A DNA stretch of 64,000 nt, from contig NZ_CP100416.1 in assembly GCF_026017845.1 (NCBI RefSeq), positions 2,517,492 through 2,581,491 on the forward strand. The letters run 5' to 3'. Numbering within the stretch: the first letter of the stretch is position 1; every line of letters starts with the position of its first letter. The position numbers and the translations under genes were made by a program. Shown one piece after another: positions 28,102-39,600 of the stretch. This DNA is from Amycolatopsis mediterranei (GTDB lineage: Bacteria > Actinomycetota > Actinomycetes > Mycobacteriales > Pseudonocardiaceae). The notes under the pieces were generated by a model. That model worked only from the letters and a program-made list of their open reading frames with translations. It was not told where the DNA came from and made no database searches.

Positions 28102-28107
28102 TACGGT
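28102..28107 (+). promoter_or_regulatory. Probable -10 element of lgt
   Basis: TACGGT ends 6 bases before GTG 28114 and 9 bases before ATG 28117, favouring the GTG for a leaderless mRNA. Confidence 0.4.
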
Positions 28108-28113
28108 GGCCGC

Positions 28114-29229
28114 GTGATGAGCGCCTACCTCGCGACGATCCCCAGCCCCGACCGTGGTGTCTGGCACCTGGGACCGATCCCGCTCCGCGCGTACGCCCTG
28201 TGCATCATCGCCGGCATCATCGTGGCGATCTGGTGGGGCGAGCGGCGCTGGGAGGCCCGCGGCGGCACCAAGGGCACGGTGATCGACATCGCGGTGTTCG
28301 CGGTGCCGTTCGGCCTGGTCGGCGGCCGGTTGTACCACGTGCTCACCGACCCCGAGCTGTACTTCACCGAGGGCCGCAACCCGTGGAACGCGTTCGCGAT
28401 CTGGGACGGCGGCCTCGGCATCTGGGGCGCGATCGCCCTCGGCGCGGTGGGCGCGCTCATCGCCTGCCGCCGCAAGGGCATCCCGCTGCCGGCGATGGCC
28501 GACGCGGTCGCCCCCGGCATCGTCGTCGCGCAGGCGATCGGCCGCATCGGCAACTACTTCAACCAGGAGCTCTACGGCGCGCACACGGACCTGCCGTGGG
28601 GCCTGGAGGTCTACCAGCGCTTCAACCCGGAGGACCCGGACAACCTGCTCAACGGCGTCGCGACGGGCCACATCCCGCTGCCGGAGAGCCCGGTCCACCC
28701 GACGTTCCTGTACGAGCTGATCTGGAACCTGCTGGTCGCGCTGCTGGTGGTCTGGGCGGACCGCAAGTTCAAGCTCGGCCACGGGCGGGCGTTCGCGCTG
28801 TACGTGGCGGGGTACACGGTGGGCCGCGGCTGGATCGAGATGATGCGCACCGACACGGCGAACCACATCCTCGGGCTGCGGGTGAACGTGTGGACGTCGA
28901 TCTTGCTGTTCCTCGCTGCGGTGGCGTACTTCGTGCTCGCCGGTAGGCGGGGGCCGCGGGAGGCGCCGGAGACGTTGGTGAGCAAGGACGCCGTGGGGCC
29001 GGACGAGGTTCCGGTGGCCGCGGGGCAGATCCCGGCTGCGGCCGAGGAGGCTTCGGCGGGGGAGGCTTCGGTGGCGTCGCCGGCCGATTCCGCGGTCGCC
29101 GACGAGCCCGCGAAGGTCCCCGACGAGCCGGAGCACGCGAAGGTGGCGGCCGATGCCCCGGCTTCCGCGGAGAAGCCGGCGTCCTCGGAGGCGCCGGCCG
29201 AGGCGCCCAAGAAGACCGACGAGAGCTGA
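28114..29229 (+). CDS. lgt: Prolipoprotein diacylglyceryl transferase Lgt
   Basis: This 371-residue inner-membrane enzyme moves diacylglycerol to the Cys of prolipoproteins. LGPIPLRAYALCIIAGIIVAIWW is the first helix. GGRLYHVLTDPELYF and AIGRIGNYFNQELYGAHTDLPWG form the active site; VHPTFLYELIWNL and GRGWIEMMRTDTAN follow. After residue 290 comes an unusually long (about 80 residues) Ala/Glu/Pro-rich cytosolic tail ending KKTDES, common in actinobacteria but not needed for catalysis. It sits in the conserved trpA-lgt neighbourhood, here with genes inserted between. Confidence 0.96.
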   Translation: MMSAYLATIPSPDRGVWHLGPIPLRAYALCIIAGIIVAIWWGERRWEARGGTKGTVIDIAVFAVPFGLVGGRLYHVLTDPELYFTEGRNPWNAFAIWDGGLGIWGAIALGAVGALIACRRKGIPLPAMADAVAPGIVVAQAIGRIGNYFNQELYGAHTDLPWGLEVYQRFNPEDPDNLLNGVATGHIPLPESPVHPTFLYELIWNLLVALLVVWADRKFKLGHGRAFALYVAGYTVGRGWIEMMRTDTANHILGLRVNVWTSILLFLAAVAYFVLAGRRGPREAPETLVSKDAVGPDEVPVAAGQIPAAAEEASAGEASVASPADSAVADEPAKVPDEPEHAKVAADAPASAEKPASSEAPAEAPKKTDES

Positions 29230-29263
29230 TCGCTCAACCTCTCGAAGGCCCGGCCGCGGCGAT

Positions 29264-29316
29264 GCAGTGAATGACTCATTCCTGGCGTCCGACGCCAGGA
29301 ATGAGTCATTCACTGC
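29264..29316. repeat. Perfect 53-nt palindrome downstream of lgt
   Basis: Two 26-base arms (29264-29289 and 29291-29316) are exact reverse complements around a single central C. The arm core is GTGAATGACTCATTCC. It lies 35 bases after the lgt stop, with no T-run, and could act as a bidirectional transcription stop between lgt and the convergent SDR gene. The sequence is notably less GC-rich than its surroundings and looks like a dispersed intergenic element. Confidence 0.85.
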
Positions 29317-29341
29317 GTTGGACCAGCCTCCGGTGGCCGGA

Positions 29342-29391
29342 GCGGGCCCGGGCGGGCCCGGGCGGGCCCGGGCGGGCCCGGGCGGGCTCGG
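29342..29391. repeat. Five tandem copies of a 10-bp GC repeat
   Basis: GCGGGCCCGG is repeated four times exactly, followed by a fifth copy with one C-to-T change. Each unit contains the palindrome GGGCCC. It sits between the 53-nt palindrome and the 3' end of the SDR gene and is likely to be length-variable. Confidence 0.9.
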
Positions 29392-29414
29392 GTCGGACAT
29401 CGAGCGGGGCCGGG

Positions 29415-30200
29415 TCAGAGGTCGGGCAGGCCCAGCTCGAGGTTCGGCGCCTGCAACCCGCCGTCGACCTCGAGGATCTTGCCCGTGATGTACCCGCCGG
29501 CCCGCGACGCCAGGAACACCACCGTCGCCGCGATGTCCTCGGCTTCGCCGATCTTCCGCAGCGGCGTGGCCGACTCCATCTTCTCCTTCAGCTCCGGGTT
29601 GCCGACCACGATCTCCAGCGCCGACGTCGCCACCGAGCCCACCGAGATCGCGTTGACGCGGACGCGAGGGGCCAGGTCCGCCGCCGCCAGGCGCGTGTAG
29701 TGCGCCAGGGCCGCCTTCGCCGTTCCGTACGCCGCGAAGCCGCGGCCGCTCACCCGGCCCATCACCGACGAGATGTTGACCACCGAGCCGCCCGTCTCGA
29801 CCAGCGAAGGCGCCGCCGCCACCGTCAGCGCGTGGGCCGTGGCCACGTTGAAGCGGAACGCCTCCTCCATGAAGTCCACCGTCGACTCCAGCAGCGGGCG
29901 CGGGTACGTGCCGCCGACGTTGTTGACCACCAGGTCGAGCCGGCCGAACTCCGACACCGCCGTCGCGGCCAGCGCGGCCGCCGCTTCGGGGGAGGAGAGG
30001 TCCACCGGCACCGGGACCGCCCGGCGGCCCGCGTCGGAAACGCGCGCGGCGACTTCCTTGAGCTGGGCCTCGGTGCGGGAGGCGATCACCACGTCGGCGC
30101 CCGCTTCGGCGAGGGCCACCGCGGTGGCCGCGCCGATTCCGCGTCCGGCGCCGGTGACCACCGCGACCTGGTCGGTGAGCTTGAACCGATCGAGGATCAT
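29415..30200 (-). CDS. SDR-family oxidoreductase, probable KstR target
   Basis: This 261-residue classical SDR has the cofactor motif [16 protein letters not shown] with a basic SRTEAQL after strand 2 (NADP preference possible). It also has NNVGG, catalytic Ser in NISSVMGRV, and YGTAK with the active-site Tyr and Lys. The start [17 protein letters not shown] resembles mycobacterial steroid-type SDRs. ATG 30200 is supported by the TACATT element 7 bases upstream. A KstR-like operator overlaps that element, pointing to sterol or steroid catabolism. The exact substrate is unknown. Confidence 0.88.
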   Translation of the reverse strand: MILDRFKLTDQVAVVTGAGRGIGAATAVALAEAGADVVIASRTEAQLKEVAARVSDAGRRAVPVPVDLSSPEAAAALAATAVSEFGRLDLVVNNVGGTYPRPLLESTVDFMEEAFRFNVATAHALTVAAAPSLVETGGSVVNISSVMGRVSGRGFAAYGTAKAALAHYTRLAAADLAPRVRVNAISVGSVATSALEIVVGNPELKEKMESATPLRKIGEAEDIAATVVFLASRAGGYITGKILEVDGGLQAPNLELGLPDL

Positions 30201-30207
30201 GCGGCGA

Positions 30208-30223
30208 AATGTAACACGTTCTA
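30208..30223 (-). promoter_or_regulatory. Leaderless promoter overlapped by a KstR-like operator
   Basis: On the minus strand TACATT (30208-30213) ends 7 bases before ATG 30200. Positions 30210-30223 read TGTAACACGTTCTA, an exact match to the KstR consensus TnnAACnnGTTnnA. The repressor would cover the -10 element. Confidence 0.65.
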
Positions 30224-30261
30224 GTGAGCGGGGACACAGTGCGGCGATCACGCCACAGTGG

Positions 30262-30290
30262 TTTTGAGCCGGGTTGGCGGGCCGTATACT
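30262..30290 (+). promoter_or_regulatory. Sigma-70-like promoter of gltB
   Basis: TATACT (30285-30290) is close to consensus. TTTTGA (30262-30267) lies 17 bases upstream, with TTGAGC at 30264 as an alternative. Transcription would begin near 30297, leaving an approximately 200-base untranslated leader before gltB. Confidence 0.6.
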
Positions 30291-30292
30291 TA

Positions 30293-30337
30293 GCGGAACG
30301 AACTACCGGGAACCCATCAGGAACTATGTCGTTCCGC
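30293..30337 (+). promoter_or_regulatory. Inverted repeat and GGAAC repeats at the start of the gltB leader
   Basis: GCGGAACGA (30293-30301) and TCGTTCCGC (30329-30337) are perfect 9-bp arms. Between them lie two GGAAC motifs 6 bases apart, resembling a half GlnR box (GaAAc-type elements with 6-base spacing). The element spans the expected transcription start, so it could be either a nitrogen-regulator site or an RNA hairpin. The rest of the leader to 30499 shows nothing recognisable. Confidence 0.35.
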
Positions 30338-30499
30338 GCAGCCAGATCGTTACCGTCCGACGTCGTCCGAGGCGCTCTGAAGTGCTGCTGCGGTGTTTCC
30401 CAGGTGTTAAAGTCGCGCTAACAAGCGGGCCATCGTCGTCCCGTGCGCTCCCCGGCCGGTAGTCCGGCCCCGCACGACAAGACGACGAAGGAGGTCCCG

Positions 30500-33400
30500 T
30501 TGATCTTCTCCGCCATGCCCGGCAAGCAGGGTCTGTACGACCCGGAGACCGAGCAGGACTCCTGCGGTGTGGCCATGGTGGCCGACATCCGCGGGCGCCG
30601 CTCCCACGGCATCGTCACCGACGGCCTGGCCGCGCTGATGAACCTCGACCACCGCGGCGCCGCGGGCGCCGAGCCCACCAGCGGCGACGGCGCCGGCATC
30701 CTGCTGCAGCTGCCCGACGTGCTGCTGCGGGCCGAAGCCGGCTTCGCGCTGCCCACACCGGACGAGCACGGGCACCACACCTACGCCGCCGGCATCGCGT
30801 TCCTGCCGCAGGACGCCGAGCAGCGGCGCAAGGCCGTCGGGCTCGCCGAACGCATCGCCGTCGAGGAGGGCCTGGAGGTCCTCGGCTGGCGGGAGGTCCC
30901 CGTCGACGCCGATCGCGCCGACATCGGCCCGACCGCCCGCTCGGTGATGCCGCACTTCGCCATGCTTTTCGTCACCGGCGACGGAAAATCCGGTGTGGAG
31001 CTGGACAGGCTCGCCTTCTGCCTGCGCAAGCGCGTCGAAAACGAGAGCGCGAACGCCGGCTGCGGCACCTACTTCCCGTCGCTGTCCTCGCGGACGATCG
31101 TCTACAAGGGCATGGTGACACCGGAGCAGCTGCCGGCGTTCTTCGCCGACCTGCGCGACGAGCGGCTGGAAAGCGCCATCGCGCTGGTGCACTCCCGCTT
31201 CTCCACCAACACCTTCCCGTCGTGGCCGCTGGCCCACCCGTTCCGGTTCGTGGCCCACAACGGCGAGATCAACACCATCCGCGGCAACCGCAACCGCATG
31301 CGGGCCCGCGAGGCGCTGCTGGAATCCGACGTCATCTCCGGCGACCTTTCGCGGCTGTTCCCGATCTGCTCGCCGGACGCGTCGGACTCGGCGTCCTTCG
31401 ACGAGGTCCTCGAGCTGCTGCACCTGGGCGGCCGGTCGCTCCCGCACGCGGTGCTGATGATGATCCCGGAGGCGTGGGAGAACCACGCCACCATGAAGCC
31501 CGAGCGCCGCGCTTTCTACCAGTTCCACGCCAGCCTGATGGAACCGTGGGACGGCCCGGCCTGCGTCACCTTCACCGACGGCAGCCTGGTCGGCGCGGTG
31601 CTGGACCGCAACGGCCTGCGCCCGGCGCGCTGGTGGCGCACGGCCGACGACCGCGTCGTGCTCGCCAGCGAGGCCGGCGTCCTGGACGTCGCCCCGAAGG
31701 ACGTCGTGGCCAAGGGCAGGCTCAAGCCCGGCAAGATGTTCCTGGTCGACACCGAGGCCGGCCGGATCGTGGACGACGAAGAGGTCAAGTCCGCGCTGGC
31801 CGCCGAGCTGCCCTACGACTCGTGGCTGCACGCGGGCCTGCTCAAGCTCGCCGAGCTGCCCGACCGCGACCACGTCGTGCAGAGCCACGACTCCGTGCTG
31901 CGGCGCCAGCTTTCCTTCGGCTACACCGAAGAAGAGCTCAAGATCCTGCTCGCGCCGATGGCCGAGAAGGGTGCCGAGCCGATCGGCTCGATGGGCACCG
32001 ACACCCCGCCCGCGGTGCTTTCGAAGCGATCCCGGCTGCTCTACGACTACTTCAAGCAGAACTTCGCCCAGGTGACCAACCCGCCGCTGGACGCGATCCG
32101 CGAAGAGCTCGTCACCTGCATGGCGCGGATCATGGGCCCGGAGCGCAACCTGCTGGCCCCCGGCCCGGCGTCCTGCCGGCACCTGAAGCTGCCGTACCCG
32201 GTCATCGACAACGACGAGCTCGCCAAGCTCATCCACATCAACGACGACGGCGACCTCCCCGGCTTCGCCTGCAGTGTCCTTTCCGGACTGTACGAAGTGG
32301 ACGGCGGTGCCGAGGCACTGGCGTCGGCGATCGAGCGGGTCCGGCGGGAGGCCTCCGAGGCCATCGCGGCCGGCGCGCGCACGCTCGTGCTGTCCGACCG
32401 CGACTCCGACCACCGGATGGCGCCGATCCCGTCGCTGCTGCTGGTCGCCGCCGTGCACCACCACCTGGTCCGCACCAAGGAACGCCTGCGCGTCGCGCTG
32501 GTCGTCGAATCCGGTGACGCGCGCGAGGTGCACCACATCGCGCTGCTGCTCGGCTACGGCGCCGCCGCGGTCAACCCTTACCTGGCCTTCGAGACCATCG
32601 AAGACATGATCGGGCAGGGCGCGGTCACCGGCATCGAGCCCGCCAAGGCGATCCGCAACTACGTGCAGGCGCTGGTCAAGGGCGTCCTGAAGATCATGTC
32701 CAAGATGGGCATCTCCACGGTCGGTGCGTACACCGCCGCCCAGGTCTTCGAATCCCTCGGCCTGAGCCAGAACCTGCTCGACGAGTACTTCACCGGGACG
32801 TCGTCGAAGCTCGGCGGCGTCGGCCTCGAGGTGCTCGCCGAAGAGGTCGCGACGCGCCACCGCCGCGCGTACCCGGAAAACCCGACCGACCGCGTCCACC
32901 GTGGACTCGACACGGGCGGCGAGTACGCCTACCGCCGCGAGGGCGAGCTGCACCTGTTCACGCCGGAGACGGTGTTCCTGCTGCAGCACGCGTCCAAGAC
33001 CGGCCGCGACGAGGTCTACCGCAAGTACACCGAAGAGGTGCATCGCCTCTACCGCGAGGGCGGCACGCTGCGCGGGCTGTTCGCGTTCAAGGACGGCGTT
33101 CGCGAGCCGGTGCCGCTCGACGAGGTCGAGCCCGCCGAGGCGATCTTCAAGCGCTTCAACACGGGCGCGATGTCGTACGGCTCGATCTCGGCCGAGGCGC
33201 ACGAAACCCTGGCCATCGCGATGAACCGGATCGGCGGCCGGTCCAACACCGGTGAGGGCGGCGAAGACCCCGAGCGGCTCTACGACCCCGAGCGCCGCAG
33301 TGCGATCAAGCAGGTCGCTTCGGGCCGCTTCGGCGTCACGAGCGAGTACCTGGTCAACGCCGACGACATCCAGATCAAGATGGCGCAGGGCGCGAAGCCC

Positions 33401-35053
33401 GGCGAGGGCGGCCAGCTGCCGCCGAACAAGGTGTACCCGTGGATCGCGCGCACCCGGCACTCCACGCCGGGCGTCGGCCTCATTTCGCCGCCGCCGCACC
33501 ACGACATCTACTCCATCGAGGACCTGGCCCAGCTGATCCACGACCTCAAGAACGCCAACGAGCACGCCCGCATCCACGTGAAGCTGGTGTCCTCGCTCGG
33601 CGTCGGCACGGTCGCGGCGGGCGTGTCCAAGGCGCACGCGGACGTCGTGCTCATCTCCGGTCACGACGGCGGCACCGGCGCGTCCCCGATGAACTCGCTC
33701 AAGCACGCCGGCACGCCGTGGGAGATCGGCCTCGCCGAGACCCAGCAGACGTTGCTGCTCAACGGCTTGCGCGACCGGATCACCGTCCAGGTGGACGGCG
33801 CCATGAAGACCGGGCGCGACGTCGTCATCGCGGCGCTGCTCGGCGCCGAGGAGTACGGCTTCGCGACGGCCCCGCTCGTCGTCGCCGGCTGCATCATGAT
33901 GCGCGTCTGCCACCTCGACACCTGCCCGGTCGGCGTCGCCACGCAGAGCCCCGAGCTGCGCAAGCGCTACACCGGCCAGGTCGAGCACGTCGTCAACTTC
34001 TTCAAGTTCGTCGCCGAAGAAGTCCGCGAAACCCTGGCGGCGCTGGGCTTCCGCACGCTCGACGAGGCCATCGGGCACGCCGAGCTGCTGAACACCGACG
34101 AGGCGGTCGAGCACTGGAAGGCGTCCGGTCTGGACCTGGCGCCGATCTTCGAGATGCCCTCGGAGACCCCGTACGGCGGCGCCAAGCGGCGCACCCGCGG
34201 CCAGGACCACGGGCTCGAGCACGCCCTGGACCGCACGCTGATCCAGCTCGCCGAGGCGGCCCTGGAAGACGCGCACCAGGTGAACATCGAGCTGCCGGTG
34301 CGCAACGTCAACCGGACCGTCGGCACGCTGCTCGGCTCGGAGATCACCCGCCGCTACGGCGGGGACGGCCTGCCCGAGGGCACGATCCACGTCACGCTCA
34401 CCGGGTCGGCGGGCCAGTCGCTCGGCGCGTTCCTGCCGCGCGGCATCACCCTCGACATGGTCGGCGACGCGAACGACTACGTCGGCAAGGGCCTCTCCGG
34501 CGGCCGGATCGTCGTCCGCCCCGACCCGGAGGCGTCCTTCGCCGCCGAGGCGCAGACGATCGCGGGCAACACGATCGCCTACGGCGCCACCGGCGGCGAA
34601 ATCTTCCTGCGCGGCCAGGTCGGCGAACGCTTCTGCGTCCGCAACTCCGGTGCCACGGTCGTCGCCGAGGGTGTCGGCGACCACGCCTTCGAGTACATGA
34701 CCGGCGGCCGTGCGGTGGTGCTCGGCCCGACCGGGCGCAACCTCGCGGCCGGCATGTCCGGCGGCATCGCCTTCGTCCTCGACGTCGACGCGAAGAAGGT
34801 CAACCAGGACATGGTGGACCTGCTGCGGCCGACCGCCGACGACCTGGCGTGGCTGAAGAAAACCGTGCAACAGCACTACGATCTCACCCGCTCCGCGGTG
34901 GCGGCCTCGCTGCTCGGCGACTGGCCGCGCCGGTCGGTGGCGTTCACGAAGGTGATGCCGCGCGACTACCAGCGGGTCCTGGATGCGGCGAAGGCGGCCC
35001 GCGCCGCCGGCCGCGACGTCGACGAGGCGATCATGGAGGCCGCTCGTGGCTGA
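30500..35053 (+). CDS. gltB: Glutamate synthase (NADPH) large subunit GltB
   Basis: This 1517-residue protein makes glutamate from glutamine and 2-oxoglutarate with GltD. TTG 30500 is preceded by AAGGAGG at 5 bases and gives a 21-residue propeptide before the nucleophile Cys22 ([12 protein letters not shown]), revealed after cleavage. The class II amidotransferase domain covers residues 22-430 ([30 protein letters not shown]). The FMN synthase domain includes [19 protein letters not shown] and [11 protein letters not shown]. The 3Fe-4S Cys set is [13 protein letters not shown] near residue 1140. The C-terminal GXGXG beta-helix contains GLSGGRIVV and [11 protein letters not shown]. It overlaps gltD by 8 bases. 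Confidence 0.97.
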   Translation: MIFSAMPGKQGLYDPETEQDSCGVAMVADIRGRRSHGIVTDGLAALMNLDHRGAAGAEPTSGDGAGILLQLPDVLLRAEAGFALPTPDEHGHHTYAAGIAFLPQDAEQRRKAVGLAERIAVEEGLEVLGWREVPVDADRADIGPTARSVMPHFAMLFVTGDGKSGVELDRLAFCLRKRVENESANAGCGTYFPSLSSRTIVYKGMVTPEQLPAFFADLRDERLESAIALVHSRFSTNTFPSWPLAHPFRFVAHNGEINTIRGNRNRMRAREALLESDVISGDLSRLFPICSPDASDSASFDEVLELLHLGGRSLPHAVLMMIPEAWENHATMKPERRAFYQFHASLMEPWDGPACVTFTDGSLVGAVLDRNGLRPARWWRTADDRVVLASEAGVLDVAPKDVVAKGRLKPGKMFLVDTEAGRIVDDEEVKSALAAELPYDSWLHAGLLKLAELPDRDHVVQSHDSVLRRQLSFGYTEEELKILLAPMAEKGAEPIGSMGTDTPPAVLSKRSRLLYDYFKQNFAQVTNPPLDAIREELVTCMARIMGPERNLLAPGPASCRHLKLPYPVIDNDELAKLIHINDDGDLPGFACSVLSGLYEVDGGAEALASAIERVRREASEAIAAGARTLVLSDRDSDHRMAPIPSLLLVAAVHHHLVRTKERLRVALVVESGDAREVHHIALLLGYGAAAVNPYLAFETIEDMIGQGAVTGIEPAKAIRNYVQALVKGVLKIMSKMGISTVGAYTAAQVFESLGLSQNLLDEYFTGTSSKLGGVGLEVLAEEVATRHRRAYPENPTDRVHRGLDTGGEYAYRREGELHLFTPETVFLLQHASKTGRDEVYRKYTEEVHRLYREGGTLRGLFAFKDGVREPVPLDEVEPAEAIFKRFNTGAMSYGSISAEAHETLAIAMNRIGGRSNTGEGGEDPERLYDPERRSAIKQVASGRFGVTSEYLVNADDIQIKMAQGAKPGEGGQLPPNKVYPWIARTRHSTPGVGLISPPPHHDIYSIEDLAQLIHDLKNANEHARIHVKLVSSLGVGTVAAGVSKAHADVVLISGHDGGTGASPMNSLKHAGTPWEIGLAETQQTLLLNGLRDRITVQVDGAMKTGRDVVIAALLGAEEYGFATAPLVVAGCIMMRVCHLDTCPVGVATQSPELRKRYTGQVEHVVNFFKFVAEEVRETLAALGFRTLDEAIGHAELLNTDEAVEHWKASGLDLAPIFEMPSETPYGGAKRRTRGQDHGLEHALDRTLIQLAEAALEDAHQVNIELPVRNVNRTVGTLLGSEITRRYGGDGLPEGTIHVTLTGSAGQSLGAFLPRGITLDMVGDANDYVGKGLSGGRIVVRPDPEASFAAEAQTIAGNTIAYGATGGEIFLRGQVGERFCVRNSGATVVAEGVGDHAFEYMTGGRAVVLGPTGRNLAAGMSGGIAFVLDVDAKKVNQDMVDLLRPTADDLAWLKKTVQQHYDLTRSAVAASLLGDWPRRSVAFTKVMPRDYQRVLDAAKAARAAGRDVDEAIMEAARG

Positions 35054-36554
35054 CCCGACCGGTTTCCTGAAGTACGACCGCGAAGAGCCGAAGAAGAAGT
35101 CTTACGAGGAACGGCTTTCTTCGTGGGGCGAGGTCTACGCGGACGTTCCTTCCGCCGAGCGCAACGACCAGGTGCGCAAGCAGGCGTCGCGGTGCATGGA
35201 CTGCGGCATCCCGTTCTGCCACTCCGGCGGCTCGGGCTGCCCGCTGGGCAATCTCATCCCGGAGTGGAACGACCTGGTCCGCCGCGGCGACTGGGCCGCG
35301 GCGAGCGACCGGTTGCACGCGACCAACAACTTCCCCGAGTTCACCGGGAAGCTGTGCCCGGCGCCGTGCGAAGCGGGCTGCGTGCTGTCGATCTCCCCGC
35401 TCTCCGGCGGCCCGGTGGCGATCAAGCGCGTCGAGCAGACGATCGCCGACCAGTCCTGGGAAGCGGGCTACGTCCAGCCGCAGGTGTCCGAAGTGTCCAG
35501 TGGCCGCCGGGTCGCGGTCGTCGGCTCCGGCCCGGCCGGGCTCGCCGCCGCCCAGCAGCTGACCCGCGCCGGGCACGAGGTCACGGTGTTCGAGCGCGAC
35601 GACCGCCTCGGCGGGCTGCTGCGCTACGGCATCCCCGAGTTCAAGATGGAGAAGAAGGTCCTCGACCGCCGCCTGGCGCAGCTGCGCAAGGAAGGCACCC
35701 GGTTCGTGACGGGCTGCGAGGTCGGCGTCGACCTGTCGGTGGAGGACCTGCGCGCGCAGTACGACGCGGTGGTGCTCGCGGTCGGCGCGCTGCGCGGCCG
35801 CGACGACACGACGACGCCGGGGCGCGAGCTGGCGGGCATCCACCTGGCGATGGAGCACCTGGTCCCGGCCAACAAGTACGTCGAGGGCGACGGCCCCCCG
35901 GCGATCGACGCGCGTGGCAAGCACGTGGTGATCATCGGCGGCGGCGACACCGGCGCGGACTCCTACGGAACGGCGACCCGCCAGGGCGCGCTGTCGGTGA
36001 CGCAGCTCGACCAGTACCCGATGCCGCCGTCCGCCCGCGACGACGAGCGGTCGCCGTGGCCGACCTGGCCGTACATCCTGCGCACGTACGCGGCGCACGA
36101 GGAGGCGGGTGAGCGGAAGTTCGCGGTGGCGGTCAAGCGGTTCGTGGGTTCCGCCGACGGACGCGTGACGGGGGTGGAGCTGCAGCAGGTCCGCGTCCAG
36201 AAGGACCCGGCCACCGGACGCCGCGAGGTGATCCCGGTGAACGACGAGATCGAGACGCTCCCGGCGGACCTGGTGTTGCTGGCGATCGGCTTCGAGGGCG
36301 TCGAGGAAATGCCGCTGCTGGGCGGCCTCGGCCTGTCGTTGACCCGCCGCGGAACCCTGTCCTGCGGCGCGGACTGGCAGACGGAGAGCCCGGGCGTGTT
36401 CGTCTGTGGCGACGCTCACCGTGGGGCATCCCTGGTGGTGTGGGCGATCGCGGAGGGCCGCTCGGTGGCCAACGCGGTGGACACGTACTTGACGGGCGCG
36501 TCGGACCTCCCGGCTCCGGTCCACCCGACGGCGTTGCCGCTCGCGGTCGTCTGA
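35046..36554 (+). CDS. gltD: Glutamate synthase small subunit GltD
   Basis: This 502-residue FAD/NADPH-binding subunit supplies electrons to GltB. The N-terminal double 4Fe-4S domain has [28 protein letters not shown] and CPAPCEAGC. The FAD site is [22 protein letters not shown], the NADPH site is [16 protein letters not shown], and a second FAD contact is [21 protein letters not shown] 35046 overlaps the gltB end. A strong hairpin terminator follows 15 bases after the stop, closing the gltBD unit. Confidence 0.97.
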   Translation: MADPTGFLKYDREEPKKKSYEERLSSWGEVYADVPSAERNDQVRKQASRCMDCGIPFCHSGGSGCPLGNLIPEWNDLVRRGDWAAASDRLHATNNFPEFTGKLCPAPCEAGCVLSISPLSGGPVAIKRVEQTIADQSWEAGYVQPQVSEVSSGRRVAVVGSGPAGLAAAQQLTRAGHEVTVFERDDRLGGLLRYGIPEFKMEKKVLDRRLAQLRKEGTRFVTGCEVGVDLSVEDLRAQYDAVVLAVGALRGRDDTTTPGRELAGIHLAMEHLVPANKYVEGDGPPAIDARGKHVVIIGGGDTGADSYGTATRQGALSVTQLDQYPMPPSARDDERSPWPTWPYILRTYAAHEEAGERKFAVAVKRFVGSADGRVTGVELQQVRVQKDPATGRREVIPVNDEIETLPADLVLLAIGFEGVEEMPLLGGLGLSLTRRGTLSCGADWQTESPGVFVCGDAHRGASLVVWAIAEGRSVANAVDTYLTGASDLPAPVHPTALPLAVV

Positions 36555-36568
36555 TCGTTTCGTCTCGG

Positions 36569-36598
36569 AGGCCCCCTCGCCACTGGTGAGGGGGCCTT
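36569..36598 (+). terminator. Intrinsic-type terminator after gltD
   Basis: AGGCCCCCTC (36569-36578) and GAGGGGGCCT (36588-36597) form a perfect 10-bp stem with a 9-base loop, followed by a short TT. It separates gltBD from the STAND gene. Confidence 0.85.
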
Positions 36599-36674
36599 CG
36601 CCGTTGAGCCGTAACAACGGGTGCTCCCGCAGCGACCTGGGAGAGCCAGCGAACGGTGACGGGGAGGATCGTCG

Positions 36675-39600
36675 ATGACCCAGCCGGCGGAAGACGAGCC
36701 GGGAAACGTCGTGAACTCGGCCTCGGTCAGCGGCGACGTGACCGGGAACATCGTCCAGATCGGAGACGTCGCGGGCAGCTTCCACTACGGTGCGCGCGGC
36801 ATCGCCAAGTCGTGGTACCGGGGGACCGTCCGTGAAGTGGCACCGGATCACCTCAAGGGGCGGGAAACCGAGCTGGCCGAGCTGGAACGGTTCTGCCGGG
36901 AATCCGATCCGGCGCCGTCCTACGCGTGGTGGCGAGCCGACGCCTGGAGCGGCAAGACCGCTCTCATGGCGTCGTTCGTGCTCGATCCACCCGAAGAGGT
37001 CCGGCTGGTCGCGTTCTTCATCTCGGCGCGGGACGCGGAATCCGACAATCGAACGGGCTTCCTGGCTGCCGTGATCCCGCAGCTGGCGGAGGTGCTGGGT
37101 ATCCCGGAGCCGGAGAAGGCCTGCGCCTCTGACTTCCCGGGACTGCTGGACGCGGCCGCGGAAGCCAGTGCGAAGGGCGGTCGACGGCTGATCCTGGTCG
37201 TGGACGGGCTCGACGAGGACCGGGCAGCAGGCGGGGCCGGGAGCATCGCGGCCCTGCTGCCCCGACGGCCAGCCCACGGCATGCGGGTGATCGTCAGCGG
37301 GCGGTCGAGTCCCGGTATTCCCCCTGTACTCCACCAGCACCACCCCCTCCGTGACGCCGCGATCGTCCGCGAACTCGCACCCTCCCCCGCGGCATCCGCG
37401 GTCCGGCAGGACAAGGAACGCGATCTCGACCGGCTTCTCCATGCGGAGGCGGGCGAAGCCCGGGATACGCTGGGCTTGCTGGTCGCTGCCCGAGGCGGGC
37501 TCAGCCGTGACGACCTGGTCGAACTCATCGGCCGAGGGAGCGCCCTACCTGCACCGGACGACGGTGTCGCTTCCGGAATCGGTGGGCCAGACCAGGTGGA
37601 GTCGCGCGTCCGCGCGATCTTGAACAGTGTCGGAAGCAGGGTGTTCAGCCGCCGCGAGGCTCGCTGCAACCCCGGTTCGGCTCCGGAAATCTATCTGCTG
37701 GGCCACGAGGGACTCCAAGACGAAGCGGTGCTCCGGTTCGGCGAAGAGGCTCTTCAGGCTTATCGGGACCGGATTACCGCCTGGGCCGATGGATACCGCG
37801 ACCAAGGCTGGCCCGTGTCCACGCCTCAGTTCCTCCTCCTGGGCTATCCCAGGCTTCTGCAGGACGCCGGGCAACTCGAGCGGCTGGTCGAGTGCGTCAC
37901 AGACCTGGCACGGCAGGAACGCTTGCTGGAGGTTTCCGGTGGTGAAGCCTCGGCCCAGGCCGAGATCGCGGCGGCCCACGCGGCGGTCTCCGCGTCGGCT
38001 CGGCCCGATGTGGTGAGCCTCGTCAAGCTGGCCGTGCATCGTGCCGATCTCGGTGCGCGGAACGCCCGGACTCCGGCGCGGTTGCCCGCACTGTGGGCCC
38101 GACTGGGCAAGTTCGACCGTGCGGAGGCGCTCGCGCGCTCGATCTCCGCGCGGGAGCGGAGGATCGATGCGGTATGCGAGCTGGCTCAGGCTTTGGCCCG
38201 GGTCGGACAGGTGGATCGTGCCGAGCGGATAGTGGCCGAGGTCGTCGATGAAAAGCGGTATTCGTATGTCAGACGGCGCCTTATCAGTGAAGTCGCGGCC
38301 TGCGGTGATATCGCGCGGGCCCGGGCGATGGCCGAAGCCATCGAAAACGCGGGCTGGCGAAGCCGGGCGCTGCTGACTTTGTCGACGGACGGTCCGGAGA
38401 GCGAGCCCGCCTCGATGCTGGCTGCCGCCGACGGGATAGCCGACGGCGATGCCAGGCTCAGCGCACGGTTCTTCGTGGCCGGCCGGTTGGTCGAGCGAGG
38501 GGAAATCGATCGCGCAGTCGAACTGTCGAATACCTTCGATCCGGTGTTTCGCGCGGAGGTGGTCGAGCGGGCCGCGCGCCGTCTCTTGCGAGAGGGTGAT
38601 GCGAAAGCGGCGTACGATCTTGCGGCATCGGAGGGGGCTTTCACGCAAAGAATCCTTGCCCGGCTGGAGCTGGAAGACCTGGCCCGCACCGACCTCCAAG
38701 CCGCCAGCGCCAAAGTGTCCGGGGTGGGTGACTCGAATCGTCGCGAGCAGCTGGTCTACGAGCTCATCAGAATCGCCATCGACGCAGGTCGCATCGATTG
38801 CGCCGAATCGCTCATCGGCTCCACGTCGTCCACTTATGGCAGGCGCGGGTTGTCTTTGGTGCTCGAGTCGGTCGCTGCGCGCGAGGGGTACGAGCGGGCG
38901 ATGGAACTGCTGAGGAAGAAGTTCGGACAGCCGGGAGTCCGCGTCGGTCCGGAGACTCGCGCGGCTGCTTTGACCGCGCTCGCCGAAGGCGTGTTGAAGT
39001 TCGGCGACATCGACACCGCGAAGAACCTCGCTTCGCGGGCGGAATCCGCCGCGCGCCGCCCGGGTGACGACTATCGGCACAACGACACGTTCCGGAGCAT
39101 TGTCGATTTCGTCGTTGCCGCGAACGACGTGCCTGCCGCCGAGCGGCTCGCCCGGATCTTGATCGCCTCCGGCGTGGAGCGGCACGACTTTCCACAGATC
39201 GCAAGGCTGCTGGCGAATTCGGGCGACGTGAATCTGGCCGAGCAGGTGGTCGTTCGGCTCGACCGAGCCTCCGAGCTGGCGGAGGCGATGGCGACGCTGC
39301 TGCGCCGCCATCGTGCTGCCGGGGCATGGGAGGAGGTGCGCCGCATCGCCGATCAGGTCGGCGAACGCGTGGCCGAGATCCATTCCGAGAGTTTTGCTGC
39401 CACTCGTCTGGTCGACTTCTATTGTGCGGCCGGCCTTCCGGATCAGGCGCTCGGGTTCGCCGAAAAGATCGAGGACTCCCATGATCGCCGGCTTGCCTAC
39501 AGTGCCGTGATCGGGGAATTGTGCGCCGTGGGCCGGATCGAGCGCGCGATCGCGATCGTGCGGGACAGCGGCAACGACGAGGTGTTCGCCTTTAGGCTGG

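Noticed and set aside
29271..29335. Palindrome region as a CRISPR repeat or as a peptide-coding frame (MTHSWR on both strands)
   Set aside because: There is a single palindrome with no spacers and no cas genes. The frames are a trivial result of the inverted repeat.
36569..36674. Direct repeats flanking the STAND gene as insertion boundaries
   Set aside because: No clear duplicate was seen at both ends, so the suspected transfer rests on codon use and isolation only.
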